Assembly: GCA_020636325.1 (NCBI GenBank)
Contig: JACJYC010000003.1
Location: 186,001-250,000, forward strand
Length of the DNA: 64,000 bases
Source: Lewinellaceae bacterium
Lineage (GTDB): Bacteria; Bacteroidota; Bacteroidia; Chitinophagales; Saprospiraceae
Direction: 5' to 3'
This document shows, in pieces, positions 57,464 to 64,000 of this stretch. The notes beneath the pieces were generated by a model. That model did no database searches. It saw only the letters and a program-made list of their open reading frames with translations, and was not told the DNA's origin. The translations under genes and the position numbers were made by a program. Each line of letters starts with the position of its first letter. Position 1 is the stretch's first letter.

Positions 57464-57686
57464 TTCAATGGTTTTTAACATCCGGTTTTTTTTCAATCTC
57501 CGATGTGCCTGCTGCAAATCGGCTTTGAGTCGCTAAAATACAACTTTATCAAAAAAAACCACTACGGAAAATGCCTGCAATGAAAAATCAGGGCAAAAAC
57601 GGGCCGGAATGGCTGCTCAAAGGCTCCGAACCGGATTTAAACGGCGGTGTACGGGCATTATTTTTCGGCGGGACGGCTGAGAATAG

Positions 57687-57694
57687 TACATTTG
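57687..57694 (+). promoter_or_regulatory. -7 promoter element of the APC permease gene
   Basis: TACATTTG, exact TAnnTTTG match, 22 bases before the GTG start at 57717. Confidence 0.65.
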
Positions 57695-57716
57695 CCCCGA
57701 AGCAAACCAAATAGTT

Positions 57717-59453
57717 GTGAAACCGGCAAATAAACTAAACGAACTGGCTGCAACCGCCATTTGCGGCAATGACATCAGTTCATCCTGCCTGTACGTCTCT
57801 GCGCTTGCCATTATTTACGCCGGGCAATACGCCTGGCTGGCCCTGGTCATCGTAGCCGTGGTCCTGTTCCTGTTCCGCCGGATCTACGGCGAGGTCGTCG
57901 GGGCGCTCCCGTTGAACGGCGGCGCCTACAACGCGCTGCTCAACACCACAAGCAAATCCACCGCTTCCCTGGCCGCCACCCTGACGTTGCTCTCCTATAT
58001 GGCGACTGCCGTAATTTCGGCCAGCGAAGCGATGCACTACGTCCACAGCATCTGGCAGGGGCTTCCCGTACTGCCGGCAACGGTCCTGTTGCTCGCCATT
58101 TTCATGGGGCTGACCATTCTGGGGATCGGCGAATCCTCCAAAGTGGCCATCGGCATATTCCTGTTTCACCTGGTCTCGCTGGTCTTGCTGGTGATCGTCT
58201 GCGGATTGTTCATTGCCAAAAACGGATTCGGCGTCCTGGCCGCCAATTACCAGATGCCGGTCAGGGGCGGCATTCAAACGGCCCTCTTTTTCGGGTTTTC
58301 GGCGGCCATGCTCGGCATCTCGGGTTTTGAGAGTTCTGCCAATTTCGTGGAAGAGCAGGCCGGCGGCGTTTTCCCGAAGACCCTCCGGAATATGTGGATC
58401 GTAGTGAGCATTTTCAACCCGCTGATGGCTTTTCTGGCGCTCTCCATCATCCCGGCCGCCGAAGTGCAGACCAACCAGGAGGCCCTGCTTTCCTTCATGG
58501 GGAACAAGGCGGGGGGCAGTTGGCTGTCCGGGCTGATCTCGGTGGACGCGGCCCTGGTGCTGAGCGGCGCCGTGCTCACGGCGTATGTCGGCGTAGGCGG
58601 TTTGCTTGAACGGATGACCCTCGACCGGATCCTGCCCAATTTCCTGCTGAAGAAGAACAACCGCGGGACCGCTTACCGGATCATGATCATGTTTTTCCTG
58701 CTCGGCATTTCGATCCTGTTCATCACGCGGGGCGAACTCGGGGCGCTGGCGGGCGTTTACACCATTTCCTTCCTGGCGGTAATGACCCTTTTCGGGGTGG
58801 GCAACGTCCTGCTCAAGATCAACCGCGCCAAATTGCCCCGGCCGGAGCGCGCCTCGCCGATCGCCATATTGCTGGCTGTTGCAGCCGTGCTGGCCGCTAT
58901 CGTCGGCAATGTGATCATGAACCCGGATTACCTGGGGGTCTTTCTCGAATATTTCCTGCCGGCCTTCCTGCTGGTCAGCATCATGCTCAACCGGACCAAG
59001 CTGCTGCGCGGGCTGCTGCTGCTGGTCAAATACTTTTTTGAACCGGTCCAGCGCTTTGTCAAGACATTCAACCGGGGGATCCTCAAACTCATCGACGAGA
59101 TCAATTCCCAGGAGTTCGTCTTCTTCACCAACCACGACAATGTAGCTACCCTGAACAAGGTGATGCTCTACATCAAGAAAAACGAACACACCCGCAAGCT
59201 CAAGATCGTGACGGTGCTGGAAAAGGACCAGCAACTGCCGCCGCGACTGGAGTCGGACATCGAAGTACTGGACCGGGAATACCCCGAGATCAAGATCGAG
59301 TTCATCCCGATGGAAGGCAAATTCGGGCCGGAGCTGATCCAGGAATTGTCGGACAAATGGAAGATCCCGATCAATTTCATGTTCATCGGTTCGCCCGGCG
59401 ACCACTTTCCCTACCGGGTGGAAGAATTGGGCGGCGTTCGGTTAATCATTTGA
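57717..59453 (+). CDS. APC-superfamily amino acid permease with USP-like C-terminus
   Basis: A 578-residue transporter. Residues about 10-430 contain twelve or so membrane helices of the amino acid-polyamine-organocation type, with the helix-1 substrate region NELAATAICGNDISSSCLYVSA and VGALPLNGGAYNALLN. After the last helix, residues 430-578 form a cytosolic domain, probably a universal-stress-like alpha/beta fold (NKVMLYIKKNEHTRKLKIVTVLEKD, then EIKIEFIPMEGKFGPELI). Substrate unknown. Starts with GTG, fixed by the promoter. Confidence 0.9.
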   Translation: MKPANKLNELAATAICGNDISSSCLYVSALAIIYAGQYAWLALVIVAVVLFLFRRIYGEVVGALPLNGGAYNALLNTTSKSTASLAATLTLLSYMATAVISASEAMHYVHSIWQGLPVLPATVLLLAIFMGLTILGIGESSKVAIGIFLFHLVSLVLLVIVCGLFIAKNGFGVLAANYQMPVRGGIQTALFFGFSAAMLGISGFESSANFVEEQAGGVFPKTLRNMWIVVSIFNPLMAFLALSIIPAAEVQTNQEALLSFMGNKAGGSWLSGLISVDAALVLSGAVLTAYVGVGGLLERMTLDRILPNFLLKKNNRGTAYRIMIMFFLLGISILFITRGELGALAGVYTISFLAVMTLFGVGNVLLKINRAKLPRPERASPIAILLAVAAVLAAIVGNVIMNPDYLGVFLEYFLPAFLLVSIMLNRTKLLRGLLLLVKYFFEPVQRFVKTFNRGILKLIDEINSQEFVFFTNHDNVATLNKVMLYIKKNEHTRKLKIVTVLEKDQQLPPRLESDIEVLDREYPEIKIEFIPMEGKFGPELIQELSDKWKIPINFMFIGSPGDHFPYRVEELGGVRLII

Positions 59454-59470
59454 GCATGTGACTTTTCCGC

Positions 59471-59971
59471 ATGTTCCGGTCTTTTTGGTATAAAAACCGG
59501 AAAGCCATGAAAGCCAAGGATAACTTTGAGGGATTGGATCCCGTACCCGATTATCTTCATCTCGCATTTCGTCCGGGTCTGATTGCCGCCCTTCTCATGG
59601 GGTTTTACGAGCTGGCCATCCATCTGGCGCATTCGGACACCCTCGAAGGCTGGCGGTTCATGAAATACCTCATCCTGTTCGCGACCATCGGCATGGCGAT
59701 GAGTAATGCCCGGAGCTGGATCAGGAACGACCGTTCTTCACAGGACAGCATGATCTTCGGGCTGGCCGTTGCCATCGTGACCGCTTTCGGGGTGATCCTG
59801 TTCAACGGATTGATTTCCATCATCAACTACCGCATGGAGATCAGCGATACGATCGCGCCGGTTGACGGCGGCCTCGATTTCGCGGTCAATTCCATCGGCA
59901 CCTTGTTCGGATGTCTGGGCTACGGATTTATGAGTTCCTTTATTTTCAGCTATTTTTATAAACTCTCGTAG
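59471..59971 (+). CDS. Predicted four-helix membrane protein
   Basis: A 166-residue integral membrane protein with four hydrophobic segments (for example GLIAALLMGFYELAIHLA, GLAVAIVTAFGVILFNGLIS) and a layout resembling DUF4199. It lies 17 bases after the permease and is probably cotranscribed. A second possible start, 59507, would remove a basic N-terminus. Function unknown. Confidence 0.7.
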   Translation: MFRSFWYKNRKAMKAKDNFEGLDPVPDYLHLAFRPGLIAALLMGFYELAIHLAHSDTLEGWRFMKYLILFATIGMAMSNARSWIRNDRSSQDSMIFGLAVAIVTAFGVILFNGLISIINYRMEISDTIAPVDGGLDFAVNSIGTLFGCLGYGFMSSFIFSYFYKLS

Positions 59972-60045
59972 ACGGCGCCCCTATAGCGCCTAACGGAAAA
60001 TCAGCGTATCTTGCGGCCGATAAAAAGCTGTAACGATTTTCCATT

Positions 60046-60654
60046 ATGATTTTGATCGGCGATATCCTGATTAGCGACGAAGTGGTGACCGAGCAGTTCA
60101 TCTGCAACCTGGAGGCCTGCAAAGGCGCCTGTTGCCGCGAAGGGGATTACGGCGCCCCCCTGGACGAGGAGGAGCTGGAGATCCTCAAACAAATTTATCC
60201 GCTTGTCAGGCCCTACCTGACGGAAGAAGGGCGCGCCGCCATCGACCGCAACGGCCCTTATGCCTGGATTGAGGAAGCGGAGGAGTTCGGCACGACCTTG
60301 CTGGACGGAGCCGGGCCTTGCGCGTTCATGACAACGAATGAAGCCGGGGTGGCCCAATGCGGTATCGAACAAGCCTGGAAAGCCGGCGCCGTTGATTTCC
60401 GGAAGCCCGTTTCCTGCCACCTTTACCCCATCCGGGTGAATAAAAACGCGGCTGCCAATTTCGAATCGCTCAATTACGACCGGTGGGATATTTGTTCGGC
60501 CGCCTGCACGCTGGGCCGGAAGGAAAAGGTGCCCGTTTACCGGTTTCTGGAGGAGGCGATCGTCCGCAGGTACGGCCGCGAATTTTACGAGGAGCTGGAT
60601 CAGGCCGCCCAATTTCACGCTAACACTCAGACTGCAAAAAGGCCGGATAAATAA
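60046..60654 (+). CDS. DUF3109 family cysteine-rich protein
   Basis: A 202-residue cytosolic protein of the DUF3109 family, related to the YkgJ-type zinc/iron-chelating proteins. Eight cysteines in conserved spacing: FICNLEACKGACCREGDYGA, GPCAFM, AQCGIEQAWKAG, VSCHLYPIRV, DICSAAC. These are likely metal or cluster ligands. Exact role unknown. Monocistronic; a promoter for an apparently non-coding transcript begins 15 bases after its stop. Confidence 0.9.
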   Translation: MILIGDILISDEVVTEQFICNLEACKGACCREGDYGAPLDEEELEILKQIYPLVRPYLTEEGRAAIDRNGPYAWIEEAEEFGTTLLDGAGPCAFMTTNEAGVAQCGIEQAWKAGAVDFRKPVSCHLYPIRVNKNAAANFESLNYDRWDICSAACTLGRKEKVPVYRFLEEAIVRRYGREFYEELDQAAQFHANTQTAKRPDK

Positions 60655-60669
60655 AATTTTTTTTAAAAA

Positions 60670-60701
60670 TTTGCAAATCTGATTTTTCTGTGGTATTTTT
60701 G
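60670..60701 (+). promoter_or_regulatory. Near-consensus Bacteroidota promoter
   Basis: TTTG at 60670-60673 and TATTTTTG at 60694-60701, separated by 20 bases: the best -33/-7 pair in the window. It points rightwards into sequence with no open frame. Confidence 0.6.
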
Positions 60702-60706
60702 ACCCA

Positions 60707-61045
60707 AGCAAAGGGCCTGTCTGCCTAGAATACGGTCCTTACCAATCCGAAGAAAGTATAATTTACAATAGCAACTTATCAATACACTTCACCCAATACG
60801 GATACGCCTATGTGTAATGAAGTGTGTATTACTCTCCCTATTACCTTCTAATTAAAAGGCATTCACGTTTTGACGTCCCCTTTTAATGCCGTTTGCCCAT
60901 AAAAGCATTCGAGCGTTGGTCATTCCTTCAACCAGAATAATGCGCACGCCGCGATAACGGGGTGCGTTGAAGATATTGCTTCCCCCCCTTTTGAAGTTGG
61001 ATTTTTGGCAGCCTGGCGGAATTTCCGTACCAGGCTGCTCTTTAT
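60707..61045 (+). ncRNA. Candidate structured non-coding RNA
   Basis: Defined by the strong promoter at 60670-60701 and a rho-independent terminator at 61008-61038. Within it, AATACACTTCA (60781-60791) pairs with TGAAGTGTGTATT (60818-60830), and GGCATT/AATGCC arms pair near 60860-60893. No plus-strand frame of useful length. No match to RNase P RNA, tmRNA or 6S RNA was recognised. Length about 340 bases. Confidence 0.35.
61008..61038 (+). terminator. Rho-independent terminator
   Basis: Arms GCAGCCTGG and CCAGGCTGC, 13-base loop, followed by TCTTTATTTT. Confidence 0.75.
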
Positions 61046-61061
61046 TTTGGGCAAAAAAAAA

Positions 61062-61083
61062 GACCGACGCGATTGCGTCGGTC
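61062..61083 (-). terminator. Terminator of the first Hsp20 gene
   Basis: Arms gaccgacgc and gcgtcggtc with a four-base loop. On the minus strand it is followed by nine T, 71 bases after the Hsp20 stop. Confidence 0.8.
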
Positions 61084-61153
61084 CCAAAAAACACCTAAAA
61101 CCCTATTAACTAACCTACGGGCGACTATAAGCGGGCGCCCGTAGTTCAGGCGG

Positions 61154-61594
61154 TCAGGCGATATCGATCGTGCGGGTAACCTTCGTTTTGGCCTCTTCCT
61201 TTTTGGGGAGGGCGACAAACAGGATTCCGCTGTCATACGTGGCTTTGATGCCTTGTTCGTTAACCGTTTCCGGGAGGTTGAAGCTGCGGCTGAAAGAAGT
61301 GTAATTGAATTCCCTCCGGGTATATTTACCTTCGGTTTTTTCTTCTTTTTGTTCTTTTTTGGCCGAGATTGTCAGATGACCGTTTTCCAGGTTGATCTGA
61401 AAATCCTCTTTCTGCAATCCGGGCGCCGCCACTTCGAGCCGAAACTCGTTTTCTTCTTCGATCACGTTGACCGAAGGTTGTCCTGCCGGAAAATCAGTGC
61501 CGATGAAATCACCGATACTGCGGTTAAAAAAGTCATCGATCCAGTTCCCAAAATTCTTCGCCGGTGCGAAGGGGTAATATTTAGTAGGTTTCAT
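61154..61594 (-). CDS. Hsp20/alpha-crystallin family small heat-shock protein
   Basis: A 146-residue small heat-shock protein, an ATP-independent holdase. The alpha-crystallin domain runs from about residue 38 (PSVNVIEEENEFRLEVAAPGL) to the end; the A-x-x-x-G-I-L signature is KATYDSGILFVALPK and the C-terminal IxI-like tail is TRTIDIA. The start at 61594 (MKPTKYYPF) is more likely than 61618. It follows a second Hsp20 gene by 142 bases on the same strand. Confidence 0.93.
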   Translation of the reverse strand: MKPTKYYPFAPAKNFGNWIDDFFNRSIGDFIGTDFPAGQPSVNVIEEENEFRLEVAAPGLQKEDFQINLENGHLTISAKKEQKEEKTEGKYTRREFNYTSFSRSFNLPETVNEQGIKATYDSGILFVALPKKEEAKTKVTRTIDIA

Positions 61595-61736
61595 TTTGTC
61601 AAGGTTTTTATTAAACAATTCAAACTCAAAAAATATTGTCAGATCTGTGTCATTTTCGCGACCAAGGCTCAGATTGCCTTTTTTACCGTCGCATTCCGGA
61701 TCGTGCGCCCTTAAAAGACGCCGGATCCATTTCAGG

Positions 61737-62171
61737 TCACTTCACGGTGATGGATTTAACAAGATCCGTTTTATAGGGCAGATTGACCCGCAGGATACCG
61801 TTATCGTAAACGGCGTTGATGGCGGCGTCATCTACGGTTTTGGGCAAGCGGAAAACCCTTTCGAAGCCTGCCGCAACAAAATCGCGCTTGATGTACTTTA
61901 CATTGCCGTTTTCTTTGGCTTCGGTTTTGGCGGATACCGTCAGGCGGTCTTCATCCAGGCTGATCGAAAAATCTGATTTCTGATACCCGGGAGCGGCAAT
62001 TTCCAGGTTAATGCCGGTCTCTGTTTTCAGGACATTGGCTGCCGGAACGTAGCCGCCGTTGGTGGAATTCGTCCGGGTAACCGGCCTGAAAAAATCTTCG
62101 AAAAACCAATCCACGCTGTTCGGGTTGGCAACACGGCCGGGGGCCATCGGTTTAACATTCACTGCTATCAT
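61737..62171 (-). CDS. Hsp20/alpha-crystallin family small heat-shock protein
   Basis: A 144-residue small heat-shock protein, about 40 percent like its neighbour by eye. The alpha-crystallin domain begins near residue 45 (KTETGINLEIAAPGY); the signature is NAVYDNGILRVNLPY. It lacks a long C-terminal extension. The two genes probably arose by duplication and may form mixed oligomers. The -142 base spacing allows either joint or separate transcription. Confidence 0.92.
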   Translation of the reverse strand: MIAVNVKPMAPGRVANPNSVDWFFEDFFRPVTRTNSTNGGYVPAANVLKTETGINLEIAAPGYQKSDFSISLDEDRLTVSAKTEAKENGNVKYIKRDFVAAGFERVFRLPKTVDDAAINAVYDNGILRVNLPYKTDLVKSITVK

Positions 62172-62407
62172 GTCTTTTAAATTTTTTTGATTAAAGTACG
62201 CCTTGTGTACATCAATTGCCGTACCATTGCAGTTTTAGGTGTAAAAGCGTCAGCCATTTTCAGCCCACGTGCCATTCTGTCTGTTTTTTCAAAAAACAAA
62301 TGCCATTTTGTCACCAAGCTGTAAAAGAACCGACCGCACTGTCGATTCAACAGGCGGTTTCAGGGCCGGAATACGGTAACAGTTGCCCAAAAAACAGGAA
62401 CACCCCC

Positions 62408-63325
62408 ATGTCGTTTGTAGACCTTCTGATCAGCGCTATTCTCGCTTTCATCATGTTCAGCGTCGGCTTATCGCTGACGTGGCGGAGCTTTGTAGTTACC
62501 TTCGGGCGGCCGAAGGCTTTTCTGGGCGGGTTGTTCCTTCAGCTCATCGTGTTGCCTGCGCTGGCTTTTGCCATTGCCAGCATCGCACAGCTGCCGCCGG
62601 CCTACAAACTGGGGTTCATGATCCTGTCGGTCTGCCCCGGGGGTACGACGTCCAATTTCATCACCTACCTGCTCAACGCCAACACGGCTTTGTCGATCTC
62701 CCTGACGGTGGTCAACAGTTTCCTCGCCCTGATCACGGTCCCGTTGATCGTCGGGTTGTCGGTCAGTCATTTCATGCACGCCGAAGCGGCCATTTCCCTG
62801 CCGATCGGAGATACCGTACTTCAGATCTTTGCCATCATCATCATCCCGACCTTTCTGGGGGTATTGCTCCGGCGGTTCCGCCCCACACTGGCCGTAAAAA
62901 CCACCAAACCGCTGAAATGGATCACGGTGACCTTGCTGGCGGTCCTGTTCCTGATCAAGTTTCTGGCCACCGAAAGTCAGGGCGGTACGGGCATCACCGG
63001 CCAGGAGATCCTGGCCATTCTCCCCTACTCCACTGCCGGCAACCTGCTCAACCTGTTCGCGGGTTACTCGCTGGCCAAACGGCTGGGTGTGCCGCGAAAC
63101 GACCAGGTCACCATGGGCATCGAGGTGGGCATCCAGAACACTTCGCTGGCATTTCTGATCGGCGGCACGCTGCTGGCACTGGAGGATTCGCTGAAGCCGG
63201 CGCTGGTTTACGCCATGTTCACTTTCTTCACCGCCGTTGTCTACGGTTTGATCGTCAAACCCGAAGAATGGGGTAAACTGAAAAAACTGGTCGCGTTCAG
63301 GCAGCGCAAGAAGGCTGTGGAATAA
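62408..63325 (+). CDS. Bile acid:sodium symporter family (BASS) transporter
   Basis: A 305-residue transporter with nine or ten helices in the BASS/NTCP fold. Family marks: FIMFSVGLSLTWRSF near helix 1-2, MILSVCPGGTTSNFITYLLNANTALS (the crossover motif), and GIEVGIQNTSLAFLIGG. In bacteria these proteins carry organic anions such as keto acids or bile-acid-like compounds with sodium; the substrate here is unknown. The open frame extends to 62216, but the methionine at 62408 starts the first helix. Confidence 0.88.
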   Translation: MSFVDLLISAILAFIMFSVGLSLTWRSFVVTFGRPKAFLGGLFLQLIVLPALAFAIASIAQLPPAYKLGFMILSVCPGGTTSNFITYLLNANTALSISLTVVNSFLALITVPLIVGLSVSHFMHAEAAISLPIGDTVLQIFAIIIIPTFLGVLLRRFRPTLAVKTTKPLKWITVTLLAVLFLIKFLATESQGGTGITGQEILAILPYSTAGNLLNLFAGYSLAKRLGVPRNDQVTMGIEVGIQNTSLAFLIGGTLLALEDSLKPALVYAMFTFFTAVVYGLIVKPEEWGKLKKLVAFRQRKKAVE

Positions 63326-63343
63326 AATCAGGAGATAATGCTG

Positions 63344-63351
63344 TATCTTTC
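63344..63351 (+). promoter_or_regulatory. -7-like element of the S9 peptidase gene
   Basis: TATCTTTC, one mismatch to TAnnTTTG, 32 bases before the ATG at 63384. Confidence 0.4.
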
Positions 63352-63383
63352 ATGCCGCTTTACTTCACCCAACTCAACGCAGC

Positions 63384-64000
63384 ATGAAAAATCAACTTCT
63401 TTTCGCACTTGCCGGCCTTTTCACGATCATCTCCTGCCGTCAGGCGGAATCGCCGGACACCGGAACCCGGGAAGTCCGGGATTACACGATCGACCAGTTC
63501 ATGAACAATGAGAATGTGTTCGGCAGCAGCTTTTCGGCCGATCAAAACAAAGTAATGGTCACCAGCAACCGGTCGGGGATCTTCAACGCCTATACCGTAC
63601 CCGTTACCGGGGGCGACCTGACCGCCCTGACCGGCTCGGACAGCGCTTCCATCTACGGTATTTCCTATTTCCCGGAAGACGACCGGATCCTGTTCCAAAT
63701 GGACAACAACGGGGATGAGGTCTGGCAACTTTACGTCCTCGACCCGGGCGGCAAGGTAACAGCACTGACCGATCAACCCGGCGCCCGCGCACAGTTTTAT
63801 GAATGGGCCGACGACCGGAAGAGTTTTTTCATCGGCTGGAGCAAGCGCGACCCCCGGTTTATGGACGTATATGAGGTCAGCACAGCCACGCTTGCCCCGG
63901 AACTGCGGTACGAGATGGCCTCGGGCGACAATTTCGGCGGGATCTCTCCGGATAAGCGCACCATGGCCATTGCCAGGCCCATCAATACCAGTGATGACGA
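63384..64000 (+). CDS. S9 family peptidase, N-terminal part (runs off window)
   Basis: The first 205 residues of a lipoprotein (FTIISCRQ, cysteine near residue 18) with beta-propeller repeats typical of prolyl oligopeptidase/dipeptidyl peptidase IV-like S9 enzymes: GSSFSADQNKVMVTSNRSG, ILFQMDNNGDEVWQLYVLD, EWADDRKSFFIGWSKRD. The propeller gates a C-terminal alpha/beta-hydrolase domain that must lie beyond position 64000, so the catalytic triad cannot be checked. Likely periplasmic peptide degradation. Confidence 0.82.
   Translation, partial: MKNQLLFALAGLFTIISCRQAESPDTGTREVRDYTIDQFMNNENVFGSSFSADQNKVMVTSNRSGIFNAYTVPVTGGDLTALTGSDSASIYGISYFPEDDRILFQMDNNGDEVWQLYVLDPGGKVTALTDQPGARAQFYEWADDRKSFFIGWSKRDPRFMDVYEVSTATLAPELRYEMASGDNFGGISPDKRTMAIARPINTSDD

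Larger units (their letters stand above)
60655..61153. other. Intergenic region with promoter, structured segment and terminators
   Basis: A 499-base gap without a clear gene. It contains a canonical promoter, inverted repeats and two terminators, described separately. A minus-strand frame at 60852-61094 includes protein-like text (GVRIILVEGMTNARMLLWAN) but has no plausible start context of its own. Confidence 0.5.

Noticed and set aside
57780..59405. Minus-strand open frame of 541 codons
   Set aside because: Antisense to the APC permease; composition rich in Gln, Asp and His, no domain.
1..64000. tRNA or rRNA genes
   Set aside because: No T-arm/anticodon-arm pattern with acceptor pairing and no conserved rRNA segments were seen on reading both strands; a tRNAscan run would settle it.
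1..64000. Insertion sequence or prophage
   Set aside because: No transposase, integrase or phage structural gene was recognised; the only phage-like traces are the two small genes at 16341-17278.

Overview
The window reads as chromosomal DNA of a free-living Bacteroidota, most likely of the Saprospiria/Chitinophagia type. The evidence is as follows. Many genes have the Bacteroidota -7 promoter element TAnnTTTG 3 to 80 bases before the start codon, and few have a Shine-Dalgarno sequence. Two secreted proteins end in a type IX secretion (T9SS) C-terminal sorting domain. SecD and SecF are fused, DUF4199 membrane proteins occur, and citrate synthase is of the eukaryote-like type. Base composition looks to be in the mid-50s percent GC. 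There are no rRNA genes, recognisable tRNA genes, intact insertion sequences, prophages or CRISPR arrays.

Layout. 0.2-5 kb (minus): an adenylate-cyclase/STAND/LuxR regulator, a small conserved protein and a zinc-independent MDR oxidoreductase. 5-15 kb: a giant T9SS-secreted protein, an orphan 477-aa protein, a stretch of decayed sequence, a small lipoprotein and a second T9SS protein. 15-19 kb: bacilliredoxin, Mn-type superoxide dismutase, an isolated N-terminal domain of a contractile-injection-system ATPase with a small partner, and fumarase. 19-21 kb: an HTH/PLD-like regulator with a probable palindromic operator, a frameshifted small gene and a tandem repeat. 21-23.4 kb: the betaine-lipid pair BtaA/BtaB. 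23.5-26 kb: LpxH-type phosphatase, a RidA-like lipoprotein and a DOPA-dioxygenase-like protein. 26.5-32.5 kb (minus): GmhA, glycosyltransferases, DUF4199 proteins and a sensor kinase. 32.7-38 kb: SecDF, RimO and an outer-membrane protein. 38-46 kb: a beta-helix/PA14 lipoprotein, class II aldolase, TlpA-like thioredoxin, PurL and a cytochrome oxidase subunit III. 46-53 kb: DUF2256, a zinc-ribbon protein, TilS, a second sensor kinase, HemL, an HU/SPOR protein and a lipoprotein. 53-57 kb: a ferredoxin-type reductase divergent from alkane hydroxylase AlkB, then citrate synthase. 57-64 kb: an APC permease, DUF3109, a promoter-driven region without an ORF (candidate ncRNA), two Hsp20 chaperones, a bile-acid-symporter-family carrier and the start of an S9 peptidase.

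The genes are mostly housekeeping and envelope functions in one- to three-gene transcription units; many neighbours are convergent with almost no gap. Functional groupings that make sense together are oxidative-stress defence (bacilliredoxin and SOD share a terminator), TCA enzymes (fumarase, citrate synthase), envelope building (SecDF, LpxH, BtaAB, GmhA and glycosyltransferases) and hydrocarbon oxidation (AlkB and its probable reductase).

The most unusual property is between the genes. Nearly every larger gap is filled with repeats: several different heptamer arrays (GTAAGTY, GTCYMCC, TTAAAGG, GTCAGTT), at least six families of short dispersed palindromic elements, and one 93-bp element present in two inverted copies whose central palindrome is flipped relative to its flanks. 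Several arrays abut start codons or encode the last residues of a gene.
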